This document shows positions 39,185-49,300 of a stretch of 64,000 nt of DNA, in pieces. Numbering within the stretch: position 1 is the first letter of the stretch; every line of letters starts with the position of its first letter. The notes beneath the pieces are model-generated. The model ran no database searches, had not been told where the DNA came from, and saw only the letters and a list, made by a program, of their open reading frames with translations. Made by a program: the position numbers and the translations under genes. The stretch comes from an uncultured Bacteroidales bacterium (GTDB taxonomy: Bacteria > Bacteroidota > Bacteroidia > Bacteroidales > P3): positions 1 through 64,000 of the forward strand of contig CAMWNM010000004.1 in NCBI GenBank assembly GCA_947175635.1, written 5' to 3'.

Positions 39185-39825
39185 TATCGAGATTTATTTT
39201 TTCTTTTGCCGGCGGATAGACAATCCCGGCTTGCTTTCTTGGTCTTAAACGGATTTGTTTTGTCGGGCAGGGCGTCCGTGCCGATACCTCCCCCCAGTTG
39301 AATAAGGGCGAACACCGCGTAATTGAGCATGTCGTAATAGTTGGCATCCAAACCTTCCGACACCAAGGTTTTTCCGCCGGCATCTTCAATCTGTTTGGTC
39401 CGCAATATCTTCATCAGGATGATATCCACAAGGGAACTGATACGCATGCTGCGCCAGGCCTCCCCGTAATCGTGATTTTTACGCACCATCAAATCGAAAG
39501 CCTTCTTGGCGTATTCATCATATTTCCGGGCCGCCGTGGATGCAGGCAATACGGTATCCTCAAAGCCGAGCTCAAGCTGAATCAACGCCATGATCGAATA
39601 GTTGACGATGGCCGCGAAAGCATCGCGGATATCTTCCTCCACCTTCTGTTCGCCCGTAATCTGGAACGTGCGGATCCGTTTGGCCTTGATAAAGATTTGG
39701 TCGGTAAGGGAGGGAGAGCGGAGGATATGCCACGCCGCGCCGTAATCCTGCAATTTTGCCATATATAAGCGGCGACATAAAGATATTACCTGTTCAAATT
39801 CCAAATTGGTCTGGTTGTCCTGCAT
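39184..39825 (-). CDS. DUF1599 family protein
   Basis: A 213-residue cytoplasmic protein of the DUF1599 family, made of two related halves: KLQDYGAAWHILRSPSLTD near residue 30 and KNHDYGEAWRSMRISSLVD near residue 130. Each half repeats a YG-AW motif and a helical stretch. The family is sometimes noted as nucleotide-modification related, but the activity is unproven. I chose the ATG at 39825; the TTG used by the ORF track (39852) lies inside the promoter's -7 box and would not be transcribed. It is the first gene of the tpiA operon. Confidence 0.85.
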   Translation of the reverse strand: MQDNQTNLEFEQVISLCRRLYMAKLQDYGAAWHILRSPSLTDQIFIKAKRIRTFQITGEQKVEEDIRDAFAAIVNYSIMALIQLELGFEDTVLPASTAARKYDEYAKKAFDLMVRKNHDYGEAWRSMRISSLVDIILMKILRTKQIEDAGGKTLVSEGLDANYYDMLNYAVFALIQLGGGIGTDALPDKTNPFKTKKASRDCLSAGKRKNKSR

Positions 39826-39846
39826 ATCGTGTTTGCTTACGCTGTC

Positions 39847-39880
39847 TTGCAAAAGTAAGCATGTTTAGGTACTTTTGCAA
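39847..39880. promoter_or_regulatory. Symmetrical divergent promoter, folP and DUF1599
   Basis: TTGCAAAAGTA (39847-39857) and TACTTTTGCAA (39870-39880) form a perfect 11-bp inverted repeat with a 12-nt centre. On the forward strand TTG 39847-39849 and TACTTTTG 39870-39877 give -33 and -7 boxes with a 20-nt spacer. On the reverse strand TTG 39878-39880 and TACTTTTG 39850-39857 do the same. Each promoter's -33 abuts the other's -7, so only one polymerase can bind at a time. Confidence 0.8.
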
Positions 39881-39900
39881 CTTGGTAATTCCATTTGAAA

Positions 39901-40773
39901 ATGGCGTATTCTCTCAATCTCGGTGGTTCTTTTTATTCGCTCGACGAGCCGAAAGTGATGGGAATACTCAACCTCACGCCCGACTCCTTTTTTGAGCAAA
40001 GCCGTGTTCCCGATCCGGAAGATGCCGTTGAAAAAACGCGGAAGATGCTTTCCGACGGCATGGATATTTTGGATCTGGGTGCCGTTTCTTCACGTCCCGG
40101 CGCCGAATTGCCCGATGCCGAAGAAGAATGGAGAAGATTGGAGAACCCGCTGAAAGCCATCGTTAAGGAATTTCCGCAACTGCCTGTCTCTGTCGATACT
40201 TTCCGGGCCGAAATAGCGCGCCGTTGCGCCGACTGCGGGGCAAGCATCATCAACGACATATCGGGCGGCAGCTACGACAGCGGGATGTTCCCTACCGTAG
40301 GCAAACTGCAACTGCCCTATATTCTGATGCACCTCAAGGAAAAACCGGTCAACATGCAACAAAATCCCCATTACGGGGATGTGGTGGCCGATCTCCTGAC
40401 CTATTTTTCCGGGAAACTGCACCAAGCCCGCATGGCAGGCATCCACGACATCATCATCGATCCCGGTTTCGGCTTTGCCAAAACTTTGGAACACAACTAC
40501 CGCCTGCTGGCGCACCTGCGCGATTTCGCCGTGGCGCTGGACGTGCCGATACTGGCGGGCATGTCGCGCAAATCGATGCTGTATAAACTTTTGGACTGCA
40601 CGCCTCAAGAAGCGCTTAACGCCACCACCGCGGCCAATATGCTGGCATTGGAGAACGGGGCGCAGATCCTACGCGTACACGACGTAAAGGAAGCTGTCCA
40701 ATGCGTCAAGATTTTTTGCCACTACCGTCATTACCACGACCTCAATCCCGATGCCGTGGATACGGGAGCCTAA
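39901..40773 (+). CDS. folP: Dihydropteroate synthase
   Basis: A 290-residue folate-synthesis enzyme that joins p-aminobenzoate to 6-hydroxymethyl-dihydropterin pyrophosphate. It is the classical sulfonamide target. Visible are VMGILNLTPDSFF at the N-terminus, VSVDTFRAEIA, the IINDISGG strand, IIDPGFGFAKTLEHNY and the pterin/phosphate-site GMSRKS. The start is the ATG at 39901, 24 nt after the -7 box; the TTG two codons upstream is less likely. The cdaA gene begins 10 nt after its stop, so folate synthesis and c-di-AMP synthesis share a transcript. Confidence 0.95.
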   Translation: MAYSLNLGGSFYSLDEPKVMGILNLTPDSFFEQSRVPDPEDAVEKTRKMLSDGMDILDLGAVSSRPGAELPDAEEEWRRLENPLKAIVKEFPQLPVSVDTFRAEIARRCADCGASIINDISGGSYDSGMFPTVGKLQLPYILMHLKEKPVNMQQNPHYGDVVADLLTYFSGKLHQARMAGIHDIIIDPGFGFAKTLEHNYRLLAHLRDFAVALDVPILAGMSRKSMLYKLLDCTPQEALNATTAANMLALENGAQILRVHDVKEAVQCVKIFCHYRHYHDLNPDAVDTGA

Positions 40774-40783
40774 ACAAGCCCAC

Positions 40784-41599
40784 ATGGAAACACTGCTCCG
40801 CTGGACCGAGAACATCACCATACCTCAGATACTGGATATCCTTATCGTGGCCTTTTTGGCCTATCAGTTCTACAAACTGGTAAAAGGCACTTCCGCGCTC
40901 AACATCGTGTTGAGCATCATCGGCATCTACATCCTCTGGAAAATAGCCCAGCAGTTCGCCATGCCCTTTACCACTGAAATTCTGGACCGTGTTATCAGCG
41001 TGGGGGTTTTGGCGCTGGTGGTTGTTTTCCAACCCGAAATCCGACGCGCCCTTTTCATGCTCAGCACCCCCTCCGCCATCAAGAACCGGAAAAAGAATTG
41101 GTGGTTCGGCATATTCAGAGGCCGCGGCACCCAAGGCCGGGAACTCAATATAACCCCGCTTATCCAGGCCTGTATGCACATGAGTCAGGAAAAGACAGGG
41201 GCCTTGATTATCCTTACCCAACTGAACCGGTTGCCGGGTACGGTGGCTACCGGCGAAAGAATCGATGCGGTGGTGTCGGCCGCGCTTATAGAAAATATAT
41301 TTTTCAAGAACAGCCCGTTGCACGACGGGGCCGTGATCATAGAACGCAACAAGATCATCGCCGCCCGCTGCATCCTTCCCGTAACTTCCAATAAAAAGGT
41401 TTCGGCCTCCCTGGGATTGCGGCATCGCTCGGCCATCGGCGTTACCGAGCAATCAGACGCACTGGCCATCGTATGTTCGGAAGAAACCGGAGCCATCTCC
41501 TATTGCATGTTCGGCAACGTTACCTACAACGTCTCCCTGGCCCAATTACGAGCTAAAATAGAGGAATTCTTTTCCGAGAAAACAGTGGGACAGCAATAG
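40784..41599 (+). CDS. cdaA: Diadenylate cyclase CdaA (c-di-AMP synthase)
   Basis: A 271-residue membrane-bound enzyme that condenses two ATP into cyclic di-AMP. Three hydrophobic helices (about 12-85) precede the DAC domain with ALIILTQLNRL, the catalytic LHDGAVII (DGA near residue 181) and RHRSAIGVTEQSDA (RHR near 213). The short C-terminal tail ends EKTVGQQ. In other bacteria c-di-AMP governs potassium and osmolyte transport and wall homeostasis. The folP-cdaA linkage and the absence of a cdaR gene next to it are typical of Bacteroidetes. It converges on ychF with only 7 nt between stops. Confidence 0.94.
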   Translation: METLLRWTENITIPQILDILIVAFLAYQFYKLVKGTSALNIVLSIIGIYILWKIAQQFAMPFTTEILDRVISVGVLALVVVFQPEIRRALFMLSTPSAIKNRKKNWWFGIFRGRGTQGRELNITPLIQACMHMSQEKTGALIILTQLNRLPGTVATGERIDAVVSAALIENIFFKNSPLHDGAVIIERNKIIAARCILPVTSNKKVSASLGLRHRSAIGVTEQSDALAIVCSEETGAISYCMFGNVTYNVSLAQLRAKIEEFFSEKTVGQQ

Positions 41600-41606
41600 C
41601 CACCCG

Positions 41607-42710
41607 CTACACATTGAATCTGAAATGCAGGATATCACCATCTTGCACCACATAGTCTTTTCCCTCTACCGACAGTTTACCCGCCTCTTTGCAGGCCGCA
41701 TCGGTTCTGTAACGGATATAATCCTCATACTTGATCACTTCCGCCCTGATAAAACCTTTTTCAAAGTCGGTATGGATGATGCCGGCCGCCTGAGGGGCTT
41801 TTGTCCCTTTCACAAAGGTCCAGGCCCGGCTTTCATCGGGTCCCGTGGTAAAATACGTCTGTAGGTTCAACAAGGCGTAAGAGGACTTTATCAAACGGTT
41901 CACGCCCGATTCCTCCAACCCGATTTCCTGCAAGAACATCTGCCGCTCCTCGTAGGTTTCCAATTCGGCGATTTCGCTTTCGGTTTTGGCCGCCACCACC
42001 AACAGCTGCGCATTCTCGGCGGCAATAGCCTTGCGGACCGCTTCCACGTGCGCGTTGCCGTCTTTGGCCGAGGCCTCGTCCACATTGCACACATACAGCA
42101 CCGGCTTGTTTGTCAGAAGAAACAGCTCTCGGGCCAATTTCATATCATCCTTGTTGTCCCACTCCACCGTGCGGGCACTCAGGCCCTGGTTCAGCACTTC
42201 CCTGTACCTTTGCAGGATCCCCAACATCCGTTTGGCCACCTTGTCGCCACCGCTCTGCGCCTGTTTCTCCACCTTGCCGATACGGCTTTCGATGGTTTCC
42301 AAATCCTTGAGCTGAAGTTCGGTATCGATAATTTACTTGTCGCGCACCGGATCCACACTGCCATCCACATGCGTTACGTTGTCGTCTTCAAAACACCGCA
42401 ACACATGAATGATGGCATCCGTTTCCCGTATATTGGCCAAGAACTTGTTGCCCAATCCTTCGCCCTTGCTGGCCCCCTTTACCAAACCGGCGATATCCAC
42501 TATTTCCATCGTGGCCGGCACCACGCGTTGGGGATGGTCTATCTCCACCAGTTCGTTGAGCCGTTCGTCCGGCACGGTAATCACCCCCACATTGGGCTCT
42601 ATCGTGCAGAAAGGAAAATTGGCCGCCTGTGCCTTGGCATTGCTCAAACAATTAAACAAAGTTGACTTTCCCACATTGGGCAATCCCACGATACCGCAGT
42701 TCAAAGACAT
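41607..42710 (-). pseudogene. ychF: ychF interrupted by an in-frame TAA
   Basis: The reading frame encodes a full-length YchF/Obg-like P-loop ATPase (367 codons) except for one stop codon at 42333-42335. The first part (125 residues) holds GLPNVGKST, the switch region [11 protein letters not shown], the Walker [12 protein letters not shown] and ends DPVRDK. Then comes TAA, and the frame continues IIDTELQLKDLETIESR, a coiled-coil, the G4-like CNVDEAS and the TGS domain LNLQTYFTTGPDESRAWT to DILHFRFNV. Known YchF proteins have glutamate or aspartate at the stop position, so GAA to TAA is the simplest explanation. It may be a real nonsense mutation or a sequence error. If real, the product would lack the helical and TGS parts. 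Confidence 0.85.
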
Positions 42711-42759
42711 ATCTTTTCGATTTTAAAACAAAAAAAAACGATGTATCCCATCTATAAAA

Positions 42760-42793
42760 TTTGAGCCTCCCTATTTGCATAGAAAGGCTCAAA
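42760..42793 (-). terminator. Hairpin downstream of gcvH
   Basis: TTTGAGCCT (42760-42768) and AGGCTCAAA (42785-42793) make a perfect 9-bp stem with a 16-nt loop. Read on the reverse strand it is followed by TTTTATAG, a weak T tract, 20 nt after the gcvH stop. It is plausibly the gcvH terminator, before ychF. Confidence 0.6.
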
Positions 42794-42813
42794 AAACTGT
42801 TTTTCAACAAAAA

Positions 42814-43194
42814 TCAGGCACCGATTTTGGATTTGTAGTCGGCGGCCGAAAGCAAAGATGCCACTTGTGAAGCATCGCTGAGCTTGATTTTGATGATCCA
42901 GCCTTCACCGTAAGGATCGGTGTTCACCAATGCCGGATTGTCGGCCAAAGCGGGGTTGAGTTCCAACACTTCGCCACCGGCCGGCAACAGCAGTTCGGAT
43001 ACCGTTTTCACCGCTTCGATATTACCGAAAACTTCGCCCGCACCGAGCGTTTCACCTTCAGAGGTAACATCTACAAATACAATGTCGCCCAATTCTTTCT
43101 GTGCATAATCGGTAATGCCGATCAGAGCGGTCTCACCTTCCACCTTGATCCATTCGTGATCTTCGGTGTACTTCAGATTTTCAGGAAAGTTCAT
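42814..43194 (-). CDS. gcvH: Glycine cleavage system H protein
   Basis: A 126-residue lipoyl-carrier protein that shuttles the aminomethyl group between the P, T and L proteins of the glycine cleavage system. The lipoylation site is the lysine in [10 protein letters not shown]. Flanking family segments are the N-terminal [28 protein letters not shown] and [15 protein letters not shown]. The genes for the P, T and L proteins are not in the window. It has its own -7 box (TACCTTTG, reverse strand, 43263-43270) and a hairpin downstream, so it appears to be a single-gene unit. Confidence 0.96.
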   Translation of the reverse strand: MNFPENLKYTEDHEWIKVEGETALIGITDYAQKELGDIVFVDVTSEGETLGAGEVFGNIEAVKTVSELLLPAGGEVLELNPALADNPALVNTDPYGEGWIIKIKLSDASQVASLLSAADYKSKIGA

Positions 43195-43262
43195 ATACGT
43201 ACTGTTGTTTAGTTGTTTTCAAATCTCTTCATAGGCCGCGGCCTGTCTCAGACCACAATATG

Positions 43263-43270
43263 CAAAGGTA
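43263..43270 (-). promoter_or_regulatory. gcvH promoter -7 box
   Basis: TACCTTTG on the reverse strand lies 69 nt before the gcvH start, just beyond the end of sprA. No TTG stands at the usual spacing. No glycine riboswitch fold was recognised in the short leader. Confidence 0.45.
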
Positions 43271-43300
43271 AGTTTTTTTTGCCAAATCCCGTTACCCCGC

Positions 43301-46300
43301 TCATTGCGTAAACTTGTAGGTAACATTGATCCCGCCCCGGCCATTGCTGTTGTAGTATTGATTGGCGATATAGGGCTTGTTGAGCGTCATATCGTAAAAC
43401 AGCCGGACCGAAAGCTGCTGCGTGATTTCATATTCGGCATACACGTTGATGGATGTAATCAGAGCGCCCTCGGAAGGCGTGTTGTACCTTTGATCGATCT
43501 TGCGCAAGAGCCGGATATTGTCCCGGATGCTGAAATCGCCTCTGAGCACGATATCGCTGCTGATACGGCGTTTGCCCGATCCGCCGCCTGAATTGACCTT
43601 GAAGCCCACGTTCTTGATACGGTAACCGGCCCCCACGATCCATTCGCGGGTACGCAACTCGGTGATCTGGTTGTTCACGAAACTCAGTCCTATCTGACGG
43701 CTTTGCCGGTATTCGAAGTTAAAGGAAAGGTCGTTGACAAAGGTCATGCTGAGTTTGATAAGGGGGGAGAACTGTTCGCTCAACATAATCCCGTCCATCA
43801 CATAACGGGAACGGAAGTTTTCGTTCTCGTCCAGATTCTGCAGAAAGTCCGCCACATCTTTGTAAAGCAGGTTGTTGCTATAGGACCCCACGCTATAAGA
43901 GGATGTGTAGGCATGAGAGATGGAAAAATTCTTGAACACCTTCCGCATGGCTTTGATCTTGGTAAGCCCCGAATAGGTTACCGACCAGTTGGGCATCGGG
44001 AACTTATCGAAGGCCGAAAGCGAAACCTTCTGCGGATCCCGCCCCGTGTAAGCGGCAATCAAAGCGGGAAGCAGCACATCCGGATTGGAAGAATTGTAAC
44101 CTTGCGGGAAATAGCCGCCGGCCACCGTATCGTACACATATACGGAAGGATCATAACCGGGCGTCTTGTTGTCTTGCGCCAGACGTTCGGCTATCACGAT
44201 ACGGTTGTCGAGAAAGGCCTGATAGGTTTTGTCGAAATAATCCTTGTCGTACTGCCGGAAAGCGGTTCCTATCATCACGTTGGTAACCGTATAGCTTCCG
44301 GTCATGATCGGGTTGGTCTCGAAGAAATCTCCGTATTGGCTGTTGTAGGTATAGTAGGAAGAATTGTTTTCCACCTTGCTGTAGCCGAAATTCACCGTGA
44401 CGCGGAAATCGTTGAATGGTTCAAGCGATACTTGGGCGGTAACATTTTCGGTAAACATCTTGTAATACGGCTGCGTAAGCAGACTGTCGGTAGAAAGCCA
44501 GCCGTTCAGGGCCGCCCGCCGACGGATGTCGGCTTGCGAACCGAACAAGGCGAATCCCGCTCCGGGCGCATCATGGGAAAAGTTTATCCCGAAAAGATCC
44601 GGCTCCGGCATAAAACCGGGCAGCGAGGTACCCTGATTACGGGTCCAGCTGATATTGGCATCGCGCACCATCATCAAGAAACGCAAGGCTCCCTTATAGA
44701 AAGTCTGCCAGCCCCGGCCTTTCTCTTTTTCTTCCTCCTGCGTCTGCCGTCCCATCACCGTATTGCTCCGCGTGTTACGGCCCTTGCGCCGGTTGGCTTC
44801 GTTTATCTTCTTCAGGAACGGCACCTTGTTGTACAGACCCACCAGATTCGCCGAACCGTTGGCCGAAATGTCCATCGAGTTCGAAATCGTGTTTCCCAGC
44901 CGCGCCTGCGTGGCCAAAGCGCCACCCTCCCAACGGTACAGGGCATTGTAGGCCGCACTTCCCTCAATCCAGTCGAAAATGGGTATCTTGTTGATGGGCA
45001 ATGTGTAGGTAGCCCCCACATTCTGGTCGTAGTTGGTTTTCCGGCCGCCTTGGATGAAACTCCGCCATACCGAATCCCGTTTGTCGGCGGTATTGATGCG
45101 GCCCGGAGGTTCGTTCAGATAGGAATTGGCGTTGGCCGAATAATTGAAGCTGAGCGATTTGGTAATATCGTAGCGGAAATTGTAATTGCGGTTCCAATCG
45201 AAACGCTTGTAGCTTGTGGCCGGCATCACGATATCCCAATCGGCGTTTTTGTTGCGCATCTTGCTTTCCGAATATTCGCGTTCCAGATCCATGTTGAACG
45301 AGAACATATTGGGTATATAGTTCACATTGAAATCCGTGATGATCGCCGCCCACGGACTGGAGGCCATTTTGGTTTTTTCCAACGGTACAAAGAACTTGGA
45401 TGCCGTGGAATAATCGTATCCGAAACCGCCCCGGTGCGTTACCTGATCATCGTATTCCATATCCTCGTCGCGATGTTTCACGCTGGAGTAGGCATAGGAG
45501 AAATTGAAGTTCTCGATATCCCAGAACTGCGGCATCTTCTCGGCATTGGTACGTTCCTTGCGCACGTTCATCAAGTTCACGTTCTGACGGATGGTGTAAT
45601 CCTGAATCTGTTTCTTGAACGCTTTTTTCTCTTCCTTGGTCTGCAGGTTCTGCAATTCGTGCTTGGTCTTTACGTCCGGATCGAGCGGATTGTATTTGGG
45701 ATCACTCACGGTAGTGGACAAATCGTAGTGTACGGGCAATTTAACACCGGCTTTCTCGGGCAGGAAACGTCCCATTTCCAAATCCACGGCTATATCGTAA
45801 GAGCCGGTATTGCTTTGGGAAAGTTCGGTAAGCTTCTGCTCCAACTGTCCGAAATTGGCCTGCGTATAGGAACCGGCTACCGAAATGGAGCCTACATCGC
45901 CCAAGGTAAGCCGTGCACGTGCCATGGCCGCCACCCCGCCCTCTTTCTTAAACTCATTGAGACTGAATTCGTTTATCCAGACTTCCACGTTCTTGGCCCG
46001 TCCGTCATCCGAGTCGCCTTGCCGTTTCTTTGGATTGCGCAGACCTATCGTGATACATTTCACCGCGCTGATGGAGGGCGTACCTTTGATGGAGTACACA
46101 GCCTTGCCTATCTGCTCGGAATACACGGCAGTATAAGACGTGGTACCCTGTTCGCGCATCAACTGGTTCCGCCTTTCCTTCACGCCCACCAACTGGCTCA
46201 AGTCTATTTCGACCTTGTTGGCTTCCGGCCACACCAACTCCCTCGCGCTCTGCCCCCATTCGGTATAACTGAGCGGTATCTCATATTCGTAAAAATTGGT

Positions 46301-49300
46301 GATGTTGTCGGCCCCCAGACGAACGAAAAGGGTAACGTCTCCATCCACGGCATTGTCCAATTCGTTCACCTTTTCCATGTGCACGAACATCTCCACCTTC
46401 TTGAACTGCCGCATGTCGTAAGAGGTGTTCTTATAGATTCCGCGGGCATCGCCGTCGGCCAGATTGGTTACCCGCAGACTCAACGACTGTTCGTTCATCT
46501 CCACATTATTCTGCGCCGAAGGATCGAGCATACGTTCGATACCCGGAGGCAATACATAGCGGATAGGCGTGCGCTGGCCGTTTTCCTCCACATTGACCGT
46601 AGATACCTCAAATGTGGTTTCACCCGATCCTGACACGTATTCACCATCCTCCAGAAGCGAATTCTCGTACTTACGCCAATCGGAACGCACCAAATCGAGC
46701 GAAGCGAAACGCAGAATCACCGGTTCCTTAAATCCCTTGAGGAACATACGCAGAAAACGCACAGATTGCAGGTTCTGCATCTGCCCCACCACCCGGCTCG
46801 GCTCCTTTACCGGCACTTTAAACTGATACCATTTCACCCGCTCGGTATTGTTGTTGCTCAGCTTCACGCTGGCCTCATACATATCGGTGATAAAGTTTTC
46901 CCCCACCCTCATATGCTCGGGATCGAGCTGTATCTCGTATTGGTAGTAGTTTTCGGCTTCGTTGAGCGTATTGTCTTCGCTGATGTCTTCGGTATTGGGA
47001 TAATTGCTCTGCTGGGTAGGATAACTTTCGGGATTGTCGGCATTGGAGGGAGAGTTGCCCTCGGGATTGTTGTAGTATTTGTAGCGGTCGGCGATTTTGT
47101 TGGACGAATGCTGCACGGTATCCCAGAAACCCCGGCGGAAGTAAAAATAGTCGTCGGAAGCCGGGTCGTTGTAGAGTTTGCGGTAAGCCTCCGAATTCTG
47201 CCCCGCGATCTGCCCCATTTCGTTGAGGAAAGTGGCGAAGAACGCCCTTTCGTCCGTACTCGAAAGCCCGTCAAGCCCCACGTCCTGATATTTCCGCGAG
47301 GCGGGGTCGTTGTCGAAACTGTTTACGATTGCCTGAATGGAAGGCACGCGTCCCCATTGGGTCTCATCCACATTCTCCACCACAGCCGATGTGGGCAGAC
47401 CGTTCTCGAAAGACTTACGTCCGTCGCGCAATACATCTTCGGATATATCGCCCAGATTGAAATACAGCTTACCGCCCGAATGCATCGGATTGCCGTTTGT
47501 GCCGTCCATATCGATAAAGGGATCCATCACCCAGAACTCTATGTATTCCACATTGGCGGCTTCAAAATCGGTGTTGCTCATCTTACGCATGACCCCGCCC
47601 CAACGGCTTTCGGGCTCCTTCAGGCTTCCGTCCGGATTGGCACCGGCCGTTACCGCGGTGGGTAAAGCATCGTAGTTGTACGGTCCGCGTTCGGATGGAT
47701 AGAAAGCAAGATTGAGCACCGTCAAGGCCTGGGCTTCGCTGGAAGAAAGCTGACGTCCGGGAAAAACCTCGTTTACCAGCACCCGGCGGGAATAATGGTT
47801 GGACAGATCTTCCTTGGTAATGTTACCCGGACGGGCACTGCTGTAAAAGATGGGATCGATGGTGTACCAGGCCAGCTTGGCGCGGTTCCGCCCCGTGATG
47901 GTGGTAGAGGCGTATCCGTCGGCCGACTCGGGGAACAAATCATTTTGCTTCTGCGGCGTGCTGGCCAGATACCACGAATAAGGTTCCTTGAGATTGATCG
48001 TGCTCTTGCTGCTCTCGAAATCATCGATATAGGTTGTACCCGATTTACCGATGGCGCGGGAATGTCCCGGCAGGAAATGGGCGAATTCCCCGTACAGGCT
48101 GATACGGGAAGCGGCCTTGCTGTCTTCAAAAGGCAGTATGGCGTCCACCGCCTTGGTAAGCCAACGGCTTTCGCGGTCGTATGAGGCATCGAAACCGTAT
48201 ATGGTATTGGATATAGGCTCTTCGCCGTAATTTACCTTTTGCGTAAGCGAACTTTGGCGGAGGTTCATCAACGTACCGCCCACATAGAAATGCTCATCGA
48301 AGAAATGTTCCACCCGCAAGCCCATCATCCGTTTGGTGAGCAGACTGTTCGACATGCTTTCAGTCTTGATGTCGATAGGCACGCCTGAATTCAACACCCC
48401 CTGATTGATGATCTGCACGATACCGGAAGCATAGTTCACCGTATAGTCCTGATTCTCCACCAACGGGGTGTTGCCGGCCATCACCTTTACCGAACCTTCG
48501 GGCAGATTGTAAGCGCCCAAGCTGATCTCGCTACCGCCCGAAGACTGGTAGCTGCCCACAAACGAATACTTGTTCTTTTCGCTGTATTGCTGCGCTTCCG
48601 TTTTGGTCTTGCGGTAGAGTTCGTCGAAGCGGTACTTGGCCGCCTGCACGCTGTCTCCGCCGAACATTTCCACCAAGTCCTTCCCGAAAGGTTCCGGCCA
48701 TGGCAGATACACCAGTCCCTTGTCGGCCTGTATGTAGCCCGCACCCGTGGCCGCCCCGTCCAGATAGTCGAAAAGTCCGTCCGGATTCCGGTTCTGCCGG
48801 GTATCGAGATTATCCACGCCAAAAACCTGTATCAGCGGAACACCGCTTCTCGGACCGTCGGTAAAATAGCCGCTGGGCACCCCGCGTTCATTGCCCGAAT
48901 ACATGATATTGAAACGGAATTTGTCGCCGCTCAACTGGTAGGTGTTGAGCGAATACACGTTCTTCATCATCAGGTCCCAGAGCGGAAGCTCGGTATTGAG
49001 AACCGAAGATTTAAGCAATTTCACTATCAACACCTGCGGGTCGTTGATACCCTGGTCGGAAAATTCCCCCACCTGATACACCGCCGTATCGCCCACTATC
49101 TGGTACTGGAAGGCCACGGCCAACACCTGATCGCTGCTTAAGGACTGATTGAGCGTGATGAAACCCAGACGCGGGTTGTACGTATACTCGGAGGCGTCCA
49201 ATCTACGGGCGCTTTCCACTTTCTCGAACTCCTGTCCGTTGGTGATGCCCCTTCCTGTCAGATACTGCCCCACCGAATTGAGATTCCGCAAACTTCCCTT

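Noticed and set aside
42333-42335. Recoding of TAA in ychF (read-through or non-standard amino acid)
   Set aside because: TAA ends several intact genes here (for example the PSP1 gene and corA). Selenocysteine and pyrrolysine use TGA and TAG, and no recoding structure is visible. A plain nonsense change or sequence error is simpler.
43703-46633. 976-residue forward ORF
   Set aside because: It lies entirely antisense to sprA, has no recognisable domain, and its composition mirrors the sprA codons. It is a shadow ORF from a GC-balanced gene.
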